A stretch of DNA of 64,000 nt from Paralichthys olivaceus (lineage: Eukaryota; Chordata; Actinopteri; Pleuronectiformes; Paralichthyidae), in NCBI RefSeq assembly GCF_024713975.1, contig NC_091115.1, forward strand, positions 3,876,501 to 3,940,500, in the 5' to 3' direction. Under the pieces are notes generated by a model. That model saw only the letters and a list, made by a program, of their open reading frames with translations. It had not been told where the DNA came from and searched no databases. The translations under genes were made by a program, and so were the position numbers. Every line of letters begins with the position of its first letter. Positions within the stretch are counted from its first letter, which is position 1. Below are positions 37,801-51,000 of this stretch, piece by piece.

Positions 37801-40800
37801 AACCATAGTGAACACGATTGCATGTTCACGAGTGTTGGATGCTTCATAGAAATTAAGTTTAAACGATAGACTGTATAAACACGGAAGATGCGCCTCCACT
37901 TCCTCCCACTATCCAGAAATTAAGTCAAAACCTGCTCCTGAATGCACCAATGTTGTCATTGATGCCAGAGCTGCAGGTTACACACACTCGGCCAATCACC
38001 GTCTTTGTATACATGCATTGTCTGCTATCAGCGTCATATTCACAAAAGCATCCATCCATTCAGAGTATATTGTTGAACAAGCTAAGAAAGGCTATGAATA
38101 AACCTTCCCATCGCAGGAGTCAGCAAAAGCTCTGTTGCACAATATTTACCCGGGGTTTTGCAGAAATTGTGAGCACAGTTGGAATATGTAGTTGACCAAC
38201 CAGGGTTTGGCCAAACTGCATGTGGTGTAGGCCTCCCAAAAAGGAATTGGTATGACATTTAAAATCAGCAAGTCATCTTGTATGAACAATGTTTCACCAT
38301 CCTTATAAATCAGTCAATTAAAAAAATTCTCCTCAAGGTTAGCGGTTGACCTCTGCAGCCTCAAGCATAGTTTGTGGTTGAGTTGTGATTTGCTGTGGTT
38401 GTCCCGTGGATTCCAAACACACATGGCCCAGCTGGCCCGAGTAGCACACTCAGTTTCTCATGTGCTGAGAGACTGAAAAATGAAACACTTAAATATTTCA
38501 GCCTGTTCAGTTTTTGCTGTATGTTCAGGATGAGGTAGAGTTTTCAGCATCATGTTAAATATCTGCTCTCACCAGAAGAAGACTCCATCTGCCAAACATT
38601 TAACGAACAGCAGCTTTCATTTCTTATCTGCCTTAACAAGATAGAGCATCATTGTAGGAGCGGCATGTGTCTCCCTTCTGGTCCCCAAGAGAAATAGTAT
38701 TATTACCAGCTCTTGTAGCATATTTCCATCATTTGTTTTGAGCTCAATAATTACTCCCTCTGGTGAATGAGTCCCCTGCTCATCATCCATTGACATATAT
38801 GTCATTATCCCACCGTCTCTCAGGACAAACAAACACAAACACGCTCGTAATTTTCTCTGGGCTTTCTTTCCACCGCTCTTGCAAATAGGCACAGAAAAAA
38901 AAAACGATTGGGAGGCTCAGGTCTCCTAGCAACTAGATGAAGTCCCCCACACTGTCTGTTTTTAGACAGGGTAATCTATAGGCATATTATGGGGAATGAA
39001 GACTGGAATATTTGACTCACATGCTAACAGACAATACAGAGCGATCTAGTGATGTTAAGAGGAGATTTGGGTTATTTAAAGATTATAAATTTCCACAATT
39101 GCATGTATAACTTCTAGGTTCGAGACAGAACAATAAGGAGTGTCTTCCTTTATGAGGAAATGAGCTGCGATGGATTGCTGAGTGTTTCTGAAAGTTATGC
39201 AAAGTTGTAAAATACAGGAACTTCAGTGATAGCTGTTAATGTAACAGATATTTTTAGAAATATTTCCAGTCACAGGGAAGATGTCGCTTAATGTCAAACA
39301 GTAAGCTACTTTCGACATTTGCCTGAAATGTTCCATAGGGGAACGCAAATGTCAGAGTTAGTTGCTGTGGACATCTTCCAGAACTTTTCCTGCCTGCCCC
39401 CCCGCTGCTACCTCTCGATTCATGTTGTCTTGTCGTTTCATATAACTTTGGTGAAGTTGGTAGAACATTCAAACTTCTCTTTATAATGTTGATAAGGCGA
39501 TACGTCAGCATTTAGGCCTGTCACTTTCATACCTATCCCCAGCTGAATCCCTGTGCATTGCCTGAAGTGTGAAGTCATGGTAACAACAGCTCCAACCCCC
39601 TCAACCTCAGTCTGCCTCAACACTAGATGTTACTCCCCTGGGTGGGACACAGCTACTCTTTCGCAGTGACATAATCACAGAGATCTTGGTGCCTGCAGGG
39701 CTTACTGCTGGGCACGATTGCACAGTAACTCTGAGCTCCAGTGTGAATGAATATTTTTGTAATAGTGTAGATAGGAGAGAACAGGACTAGAAATTCCTGC
39801 AGCCGCATCCATGGACACATTAAAGAATGAGGGATCTCAGCCTGTCTTCAGCCGCTGGTCGTACAGGTAGCTGCACACATGCATGTTTCTGATCTTTGCA
39901 CTAGAAAATAGCCACTCTGTTGTTGGACTCATTCATCGACAGGACACAACATGTGTGGCTTTAGTCGTCCAAGCTGTATTTCGGGATTGAGAATTGCAGA
40001 GCAGCCTCTGCCAGGACGGAGGTTAGAGCCGCTGAATGGTCGACCTGCAGTCAAAGATGTGCCTCTTGTTCATGTTTCCGCCACCATGTCTTTACTTATT
40101 CAGAGTATCAGGCTGTGACTGTGTGTGCTGTAACCAGAGTCGAGACAATTTGTGCGTGTGTCTATTCCAAGTTGTTTTTATATGCTGTTGGCTGCTTAAA
40201 TGGCTCACTCACAACACTTAAAACGTGTAACTAGATGCCAGTGATTTCTAAAACAGCTGAATTTATCTCTGACTGTTAAATGTGTTCTCTTAACATCGTC
40301 TCTGTTGAGGCTCCGTGATGTCTGGATGCTACTGTAATGACAGTATCACTACTCTCTCTGTTTTTGGACAAGAACTGTCTGCAAAATTGGTTCCGTACAT
40401 TTGCCGAAGTTTGCCTTTCACATATGAAGAATGCAGCAGGACAGGGAAACAGATCCTTGCTCCACACCTCTTGAAGCTGCTTCACAGTAAAATCCAGAAG
40501 TTTAATAATTTAATAATTGTTGACATTTTATCTTCACAGGGAAAGTGCTGTCATCAGGTTTTGTACCACAGTGTCTGAACAGAGACTTACAGCAAAACCT
40601 GCGCTCCCTGACCATATACTATCGTTATAGCTGCAGATGCTTCTAAGTAGTAAACACTTTTCACTGTGTATGTAAACAGCACCTATATGCTCACTCTATT
40701 GCAAACAAACAATTTACCGTCCTCTGTGTGAATGCACTAGATACTGTGCCGTCCTTCTTTCATGCATGTCATTTTGGTATCGTTTCTCTTTGTGCTCACT

Positions 40801-43800
40801 GTGCTCTCAGCCACAGGGAATGAAGCATTTCATCTTATCAGCTCTCATTTAATTCTGTATTCTCGCCAAGTTAGAATTGCCTGTGGCCGAAATTAATTCA
40901 ACTTTCAAATTTTCTTTTTGAAGTGGCAAAGTGGAAGGCTTTTAATTATAATTGACAACAGACAAATTGGACCATGTTCCAATTATAAGATCACTCTGGT
41001 TAATGCTATGCAATTTAAAAAAATATATATCTTTGACATTATTATCTGAAAATAATTCACTGATCAACCAAAGGTGCATTTAAATCATATTAGTCCTGAG
41101 TATTTCTATTCAGATGTGCAGCAGAACAAAAATTACACGCCTTGGTACAGCCGCCCCTCCTCTGTCACTCAGTAAATCTTTACAGCACAGTGCTAATGCG
41201 TCCACTTACAATGGAGCTGTACTGAACTGGCTGCAGGTTTTTAATCAATGCTGGTGGAGGCGAGCTGTTGACGGAGCCGGAATCTCCATGGTTACCTTGG
41301 TCTGACACACAGGGAAGGAACAACAGCAGCGTGTCCTTCTCTTGTCACCCAAGCTGTGACGAACTGATGAAACATTGATCACTCACAGCTGTGATGAGGC
41401 ACCAAGTGTGTGTGTATCAGGGGAGATTGTCTTGACCCCCAGCAGATTGACGTCTTTATGATAAACTCTGAGGGATCTTGTGTTTTATTTTACCTGACAC
41501 CTGCTCAACAATTATCCTCTGACTTCATTATGAGTTCGACTTAATATGGTGATAACTGTCCACTACAGTAAATCCTCTACTTGTAATCAATTAACAAATG
41601 AATGAGCCCATATAGGAAAATGGATTTGTCGATTTTATTAATATAACTGATTGATCTTGTTAATTTGTGTTACTCTCTTATTTCCAACATGTCTGGTGCT
41701 TCTTGCTGCCTTGGTGCCAAATTGCCAAATGTTCCAGACCCTCCAGCTCTGCCAGCTTCTCCTCAAACGCAACTACAAGGTAAACAGCAACACACACTCA
41801 CACAAAACGCAACTCTTGTTCCAGTTTTGATTCCTCTTTTGGCTGGAAACAAACTTAATGTGCTTCATCTGTCACAACCAAGTATCAGGTCTTTATCTGG
41901 TAGAACATCACAACATTCAGACGATGATTGCCTCAGGAGTGAACGGTATCACAGACAAGATTGTGCTGAAGGTAGAAAACATCAGTCAAAAGCTCATAAT
42001 GTAACATAATATAGAGGCTGTGTCTGCAGTTATTAATCAGACTGTGCTTTGTACCATGGAAACAGTCATTTTAATGGCGCCGCTCAGTGGGAAATCTTAG
42101 TAAACATTTTAATCAGAGTTATTTATGCCTCTGCGCGATAGTACGATATTCACATTAGTTTTTGAAAAACAGTTTGTAAGTCTCTCTGGCCTCCCTGTAC
42201 GAAGTTTCCTGACTTAAAGTCTGAAGCCTCTACAAACCACACCACACGCCATAATGACCGCTCCCCTCTGTGTGCCAATGTCAGCCGTGAGGATCCTCAA
42301 AGGAGGATTGACTGGTGATGATATGAGACACTGGTACCAGATGACTAAGGATGGTCAGATAATGACTCAGGCCTGAACAGGGAATTGGGCAACAGATGTT
42401 TACAAGGGCTTAGAACCAGAGAGGCTGTTTGTGTGTTGATTTCAGTCTTTAATTATGCAATGTTATACACACATGAACGACAGTGGACTGGACAATGTTC
42501 ATTAATGGGCATTCATACAAATGTAAATGAGTTTGCTGAAAGGCTAGTTTTCATCAGCTGACCCTGAACAACTCATTTTATTAACTATTAATATTTTGGC
42601 TCAAATACATATACTACCCCTTGGACCAGGTACTCAGTTGAAAACACGTCACATATGTGTTTTTAAAAATAAATATTAAAAACAAACTAGGCATTAAAAA
42701 ACAAACAAAGACAGCGATCGTCAGTGAGGGCAAACATGGATTAGTGTTGTTGTGGTGTAATTGTTTTCAACTTACCTGTGGTTAAAAACTTTCTTTTTAT
42801 TGGCTGACTTATCTGGCTTACATGTGCGATCCACAGGTTTTAATGTCAAAGGGGCGTTTACACTCACTGGCTCAGTGTTAAGTGTGAATTGATTAAAAAT
42901 GAATGTGTGACAGTAGAAAGAGCTCATCAACAGCTTCCACTGACATACACGTGTGTTTGTCACCCAAATGTCTTACCTCCTCCGGTCCTCAGCCCTTGAT
43001 TATGTTCAGCGTTGTGCTGTGGCCTCAATTAGAGTGGAGCGGGCTTATTAAAGCACTCGTGTACGCCTTGGTTTAAATGAGTTTCCGGCCCTTGACACCT
43101 TTTGGCATTCACCTACTTTCCTCCAGAGATGAGCTGTGATGTGTTACGTCAGCTAGCATCAGGCTTGAGATCCTTAAGTAGCGAGTGTGTCATGACCTAC
43201 ACATCAGACCTTTGGAAATGATGCGAGAGTGACTCAGAGACACGGAGGAATGAGTCAAAGATTTGATTAGCTTATAATGAGGGAGATAACACTTCTCTTC
43301 CTATATACCCTTAATCCCCTTCTATTAAAAAATCATTCTCGCCAAGCAGAACATGTAATATTTAAAGATTTACTCGACTGGAAAAGATGAAAGATATGAG
43401 AAATGGAGTCTGTGAGCTGCACATTAAATCAGCCGATGTGACCGACTTGAGTGTGCACACAGAGAAAGACAGTAGAGATATACTGTAGGTCTCTGACTCA
43501 GACGCTGACAGTACAGACTCCTGCTGTTGCCCTTTTCTCTCCTCCATGTAGCTAAGCAACATGGACCCGGTCCCTTCAGATAGGTGTCCAGGGTAAACGC
43601 CCAGAGGACCCGGAGTGCAAGGCATTCTCTCAGCTGGAGCTTTGTCCTTCTTTTTCTTCCTTGTACAAACTCGCTTTCTTCCGTTTTATCTCTATGAGTG
43701 AGCTGTGCCACGTTTCAGCTACAGTCTCAGAAGGTCATTATGTTTTTCCTGTCATTTTATGGTAAGTTTAAGTCCATATATAGTGTCACCTTTATCCTTT

Positions 43801-44968
43801 TAAAACTGCTGTGATGAAAATGCTTTAACGCCTTAAATAGTTTATTAGAGCTCATTAAAAGTCATACACGATAAAAGGCCTTTTGAAGTAAATTACTTTT
43901 ACTTTATTAATGCAACAGCAGTCATACCCTCTGCTGGTTTGAGCAAAGATATCAAAATGAACTATGTGAAATCTCTAGTTCCTTATGATATTTCTCCTTC
44001 TCTCTGCAGCGGCATCGAAGATGACAGCGCCAGTCTTATGCAGCAGAAGCTTGAAAAACAGGTAGGAAGATTATTGTTGTTTGCTTCTTCTTTTCTTTTT
44101 TCTACAGAAGGTGTCTCCAGACTGGTGTAGATCACAGATGTTTTCAGTACGCACACTAAGATAATGTTTTAGTTTGAGGGCAAACCTCTGCCTTACATGT
44201 GGGCTCCAGCTAAGATTTTGCGTAATACTGGTAATTGAAAGGGCGGAGAAAGCCTTGTGTTCTGCTCGTTTTGTCACCAAGGGGTGCCAGCTGTTGGCAG
44301 GAGCCGATTCAACATCATGCAGCGACGTGCAGTTTACTGATTAGTGTTTTCACCTGCGCAATCACTTGGAATTTTAATGCTCATACTGACTCCTTAACCT
44401 GAACTGCTCCCTGTTGTCGCTCATTACAAACGTACAAAGTGCTTAACAACATACATGGAAATGAAACAAGACAAAACACAGATAAAGAAGATTGAATAAA
44501 AGAAAAACAAACATCCATTATAACCAGTTAAATCATCTTAGATTTTGGCTTTTGGAGCAAAGGGAGACAGCAGCTCTCTAATATAACTGGTGCCCAGACC
44601 GTGCTGAGCTGTAAAAGTTATCAAACGAATTTTAAAATCAATCCGTAATTGAACTGGCTTGCAAGGAACGGAAGCGAAGGATTGGGGAGAAATGTTCCCT
44701 TTATGCTTGTTGCAGCAGCTGAAGCAGAGACGCTGAAGATTGACTGGTACATGACAAGATGTAGCCTTTCCTCTGCCACACATTTGTTCTCCTTTCATCC
44801 GTTTTTTCTTCCTGACGCTTTATCCCCAAACGTCGCTGTAGAGCGGCGGCGTTGCACTTTGATTTGAGCTTGAAGCCGCGCTTCGCTATCTCAAACGTCA
44901 GGCGGAAAGAAACAGGAGAGCCAGACTGGTGAGTTCAAAGTAAGGAGGATTTAGTGCGGGCGCCTTTG

Positions 44969-45003
<35 letters not shown>

Positions 45004-48000
45004 GCTGCAGCCCAAACAGCCTCACTTGAGTCTTTTGTCCTTACATAACTCATGAGGACAAACACACTTGTGCCCAGAGGGGAGATCAAATGAAAGTTGT
45101 GGTAGATATGAAAAATATAATAATCGGGAACATTTTTTAGATATGCTTGAACTCGGCATTTTAGCATTTTCCACCTTGTTTCAAAGAGTCAAATGAAAAT
45201 CATTCAGAAATTAAATTCAGGGTGATTGTGACTGAGCGTATCTCACTCCGAGCACGCTTCACAGCCTCCCTCCCTCCTTCTCTCTGTCTCTCTCCTTCTG
45301 GTGTGCTAATGACCACTGATTCAGTCAGCAACAGCAACGCGTATACACACACACAAACACACAAACATACACATACACACACACTCCAGCGCTCAGTGTT
45401 TGGATGAGAGACAGAGCGTTTTTTTTCCAGAGGAGGCTGTTGGTTTATTGATCCTCCAGCTCAGCCCCAGAGAAGGAATGAGCGACAGGAAGAGAAAGTC
45501 ATGCTCAGGAGAAACACTGCTGTTTGGACTTAGCTGTGTCTGACCTCAAGACCAACAGGACCTGTGATGTTATTTCTGTAGAGAAACTTTGCCCCACGCT
45601 TGTTCAGGATGTCAATGGAACGGGTTTGTAACTTCTGACATTTTCATTTTTCGTCTGTCTCGATATAAGATTGCGTATCGTTCCAGTAATATCCTACAAA
45701 GCAACTTGTACTTCAACTTTTCTGTGTATGATGTGCGTGCCCTCATTGTTTCTTCTCCTCCATATATAATTTGTTATCAGATTGTTTGAAAGGGCACACA
45801 TGATTATACAGTATGTTTTATGTCGCCGTCTCTTTTCTCATGTTTTGTCAGACAAAGGAAGGACTCACATCCTGGTCTGAGTCTTTACACAAGAAGGGAA
45901 TCTTACAATAGATGGCTTAAAATAGTTCACTGTGGAGGAAGACAGAACACACTGGTCAAACTTTGATTGTGTGCAGAATAAGTTCAGTGTAGGGCTCCGA
46001 TTGTTTTGTGAAGATTGTGATTCTAAATTCTTCTCTATACTTTTTAAACAGTGCACAATACATAAGCATTATATCAGATATGTTGGACTTTTGTTATATT
46101 GCTACCGACGACAATTATTGATATTGTTTTATCACTCAACCCTAGTTTATTTTTATATGAATAAACTTGTTGTGGTTTCACTTAACTCTGTAGTCATTAT
46201 CTTCCCCCAGCTGAATCTAAAATGATTTTAAAATTAAAAATGTTTAAATACACAATGGACACAAAAAGATCTGCAAAGAAATCAGGAACTCATGACGTTC
46301 ACCACTAGCTTTTTTTCCAGATTTATAAGCTTCCTGAAATTTGGCCCTAGTTATGATAATCCTACTTTATGTTTTATTCATCCTGCGTCTTTTGAAGTGA
46401 TGAATGTACGTCTGGATTGTAACGCTCCGACACTTATCATGAGCTTGTACATTAAATAACTATTTTACACATTTGCACATTTTCTTTCTTACCTTTTCTG
46501 TATCTCATTTTCCCATCTGCCCTCTATCTCTTTAAAACAGACACACTTCTCCACAAGTGTGATCATATTAAATGAGGATTTTCACAGATGAGTTGTAACC
46601 GTGCTGTGATGTTGCTGTGGTCGTACAGAGGGGAGGGAACAATGAGACAGACCCTGAGCTCTGGCACAATGACCGCTGAGTTATGAAAGCTTTTTAGTCC
46701 CGACAAATATGAGACAAGGCCTCCCGGTGTCTTCCAGCTCACTAAACAGCATCACCAAACAGGACTCATCGTTGTGCCTTTGACACGCCAATTAATGCGC
46801 TTGCGTAATCCATCGGCTGCTCTGACCGCAGAGGCCGGAGTGCAGGGTTGAGCGGATACAACATCAAGTCATTATACGCATATTACAGGAGTCAAAGGAA
46901 CATGTCAATTCTGTTTAGTCATTAAGCAGTTAAGGAAGAGGGAGAAATCTTGTCACAATTTGAAGATCCTGAAACCAAATCTTCATGTGATGGACAAGGT
47001 CATGTATGCAGTAAACAAAGCTAATGCCATAGCATCCATTACTTTGGTCTTACTTACTCTTAAGAGGTATTTGACTTACCTCGTGATAGTTTGGTTTGGA
47101 GCACTGCTTTATTTCCATATCAGATGAATTAACAGCTAAAGAAGCTTTTTGTTTTACATTGAAACCTCCCTGGGTTTAAATGAAACTTTAAGTAAGTAAA
47201 TCAAATGTGCATATAAAAACAACACAGCCATTATGAACAGAGTATGTGCATGTAAGAACAATACAAACACGTAAACAAATCTAATGTTAGATGTTTTCAA
47301 CATGCTCAACAAGTGAAGCGAAGCCGGAACAGAGGAGCGAAGGTTGACGTCTCATTTCGTCAAGTGGAGACGTCTCATATCATCACACGCGATTTGGAGC
47401 AGTTCATGCTGTTACAATACCAACAACAGAAATCACGGTTATTAAAGATCAAAACTGCAGCAGAACGTGAAACCGGTCACCATTTCCTCCCAGTCACATT
47501 TCTATAGTTTCACGCCACTTCTATTCCCCCGTTTGGTCAACAGAGGGCACTGTTGGAACAGAAGCAGCGGAGGAAGCGTCAAGAACCACTCATGGTCCAG
47601 CCCAACACGGAGGCCTGGCCCCGGCGCTCCAGGACACGGCGCGGGGAGGAGCAGGCGCCACTAGTGGAGTTTCAACCCAGCATCATAAACGATGTCATCA
47701 TGGACGGTGAGGGGAAACAACTCGTCATCAAACATCCTGCCCATGCTGTTTCTTTAATGTTGCACAAAACTCAACAACAGATGAAGGATATTTTTTTATT
47801 ATTTTGTCTTAAAAAAAAAATTAGCTGCTGTTTGCACATAGAGGAGAGCCACATTTAATTTCTACGCTACATAACGTTAACTCTTCAGCTGTGTCGTGTT
47901 CACTGTCTTCAGTGTGGAGCGTTCTGTTTGAGGATTAAAACACTCCATCCGTTTTATACCACGGAGGAGGAAATCTTTGCCTGCCAGTGTAGGATGATCA

Positions 48001-51000
48001 CAGACTTCCAGATTACTTAGAAGCGTTAGTTTATGTGATCAAGCAGCAACAATATTCTGGTGACTGCTGCTCCGCTTCACAGTGCGATGTAGAAAATACA
48101 TTAAAGGCAACGCTGTGTCGTACAACATGATGAAAACAAGTTTTTCGTGGCTGAGATTACTGTATTCACTGCAGTTTGGAAGTTTGGACAACACTGATAT
48201 TTAGATAATGCTATCTAGATAATCGTAGTTGATATCCAGACATTCAAGATCTTAACATGTAATTTGTGTATTCTCTTAAATCAGTTTGAATAAAACATTG
48301 AATCTGAAGCCAGAACATTAACAACTAAGGCAACATCCAATTGACTTAAAGCTGTTTTTTCTCTCAGTAGGTATTGATGGCCCAGCAGCCTTCATGGGCT
48401 CAGAAGCCCCTGATCTGGGAACGAAAATCCAGATCCTCTCTGCGAGCCAATCCCAGACCAAGTCCCAAACCCAGTCTCAGCCTCAATCCAAGTCTGAGCC
48501 TCAGTTCCAGCTTCAATCCCAGCCTCATTCCCCTGCTTCTGAGGAGCCCGAGAGAGACAGAGACACCGAGACGCTGCTCGAGCCCAAGACGGATATCCAC
48601 GAGTTACTGCAGAAACAAGGTGAGTCCTGACGGAGACGAGTCCCTCAGCTTTTGACAAAGCTTTAGACTATACGAGATAGATATCAACAATATTAGAAAA
48701 AAAGTTGTTTCATTCTGGCTTGTGGAAGAAAGTATACTATTGGAGAGCAGAGACTCAAAATCAACAAAACTGTGGAAGATTTTTATACAACCTCGATGAT
48801 TCTTAGTCTTAGGCTCCATGTTTGTGATTGGCAAATGCTGTGTTTTGTCAGATGCCGCCAAGATGCGTCCCAGCAAAAGTTGAATCCGATTCAAGTTGTT
48901 CGCAGCATGGTGCTGAGCTGCTTTGTTGTCTCATTCCCAGTTTTAGTAAACAATGTTTGACAGTGCAACACAGGCTCAGTGTGACATGAGGTGGAAAAAG
49001 TGAGGCTCAAATATAAACAAACACCGAAGAGAGGAGAGACGAGAGAAAGTTATTCAGATCAGGACGAGCAGTCGTCTTAATGAGTGTGTGTGGTGTGAAT
49101 CCATTCTTAGTTAATGTGATCACAGATCAGTAGATCACACTCTGAAGCTTCTCCTGCTGCGGCGTGGAACAGAGATGCAGACGTTGGTGTGATTGACGGT
49201 GACGCAGTGAGAAATGGGTCATTTAATAATAGGGCAGAGCATTGTTCACACTGCAGTCTACAGCATTACTACAGCTCCTGCCAGCCACACTCACACCGCC
49301 AGCTGGCAGGGCTTTCCATGGAAGGTGTCTTCAAATCTAGACCAGAGTGGGTTGTGGGTTTTTTAATCCACTTGCCACTGTAGACAAATAAAGTTTGTCT
49401 GGAACATCCTGACTTTCATTCCACGAGAATCAATATGAGCCTTTTACATTTTAGAAAAATAAAATGTTGCTTATCTTATTTCGAGTTCTGTATATTCTAT
49501 ATATTTGGTTATAATATTTTGTTCAAAGTGAATCGTCTTCTGAGCTTCAGTGTGACGACGCCTCAGTAGATGATGTCATTGTCCTTCTCATTAATGGAAG
49601 AGCTCATAGTTAATGTCAGCCCTGTTAAACACAGGAACATGTCCTCTTCCATCAGGTATTTATAGCGTCCTGTCTTTACTTATTATCCCAACGCCTGAGG
49701 ACATGGAGGAAATATGTGATGGCTCATTCAGTCAAAGTCGGTATTTTTGTCCATGAAGTTAAAATTTAAATATTCTGCCATGTGCTCATTTTTTATGTGC
49801 ATGTGTTGTCATTATATCTGGTTTTGTTCAGCAGGTTGTCGGTTGGAGCGTTGTGAGTCCGCTCTGACATTTCCACATGGCTGATTTCATAAGCCACTGG
49901 CTCACACAACTTTGTTTGGTATTTTAATTGGAGCCCTGTAGTCACTGTTAGAGAGTCTCCATCTGTATTTATAATGACTCGCTCTTTGTCTCAGGGAGAG
50001 AGGCACAACTATGGTTCAGTGACATCATGTTTGGCAGTTGCATTATTCGCCTTCATTTAAATCTGCTGAGTTTTTAACATACTCTAGATTTTATTATCAT
50101 TTCTGGTCAAGCGTTCTATTCACACGTTTCATTTAATCACAAACGTTAACACATCGTAAACAGTTTCCCCTGCTTACCGAGATGTTTCCTGTGTGACGGC
50201 ACATTCAGCCATCTAGCTGCAGCCAAGAGCCGCGTCCCGTCTGATAAATCCAATTATCAGCGAAGAGACAGATTTCTCAAGCAGTCTAGATTGGCTGCAG
50301 TCATTCTTACATCTACACGACTGTGACCGCACTGAGCCGTCTCTGTGGAAAACACGTGACCCCACTGAGGGACGTCGGCCTTCATCTCTCAACATTAAAC
50401 TCAGAAACTGACTAATAAAAAGATTCATCGACTGTGACAGGTACAGAGTGCACTTGTAAAATGTTGGTTGGATGAGCAGAGCGTAACTGAATTATCATCT
50501 TGTTCTGTTTGATTAAAACATATTTGGAGATGACTCTTTTCTTTCATTTTCTTCTTTTGCTGCTTCACATTTGAAGTCAGTCTCCTCCATGTGAAAGAAA
50601 AACCAAAGCAAATAAAACCAAAACAATATATATATAAAATAAATTAAGAAAACATGCAATTGTTTTATGTAAAATATAAATATAAACATGCACATATAGT
50701 TTATTCTGTAAAATGTCTGTGAAAAGATCACTTCTATACACAAGGGAGTGAGTACAACAATATAATGCGTTAGTCTTTGCTTCAACTGTTGCTTAAATAT
50801 CCGCATCAGCATCAGTTCTTGAGAAATGTATGTTTAAAATACACTTCTGACCCGAAAGTAAAGAAACACTCTGGGAAGAAATAAAACCAAGTCTTTCAGT
50901 TTCTTCTGTAGTTTGGGGTTTGAATCTCTGGGACTCATTTTCCTTCTTCTGTGTTGTGTGAATTAACATCACAGCAGGAAAATAATGAATACTTTCAAAC

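Larger units (their letters stand above)
44062..47543 (+). other. tulp3: tulp3 intron 2
   Basis: Non-coding. It holds a GT-type microsatellite near 44967 and a CA-type one near 45343 in opposite orientation. The stretch 46780-46900 is less AT-rich than the rest. No gene seen. Confidence 0.6.

Noticed and set aside
14746..38936. Identical 16-mer GTCTCCTAGCAACTAG at 14746 and 38921, resembling an RFX X-box
   Set aside because: One shared 16-mer is about what chance gives in 64 kb, and neither copy lies at a promoter.
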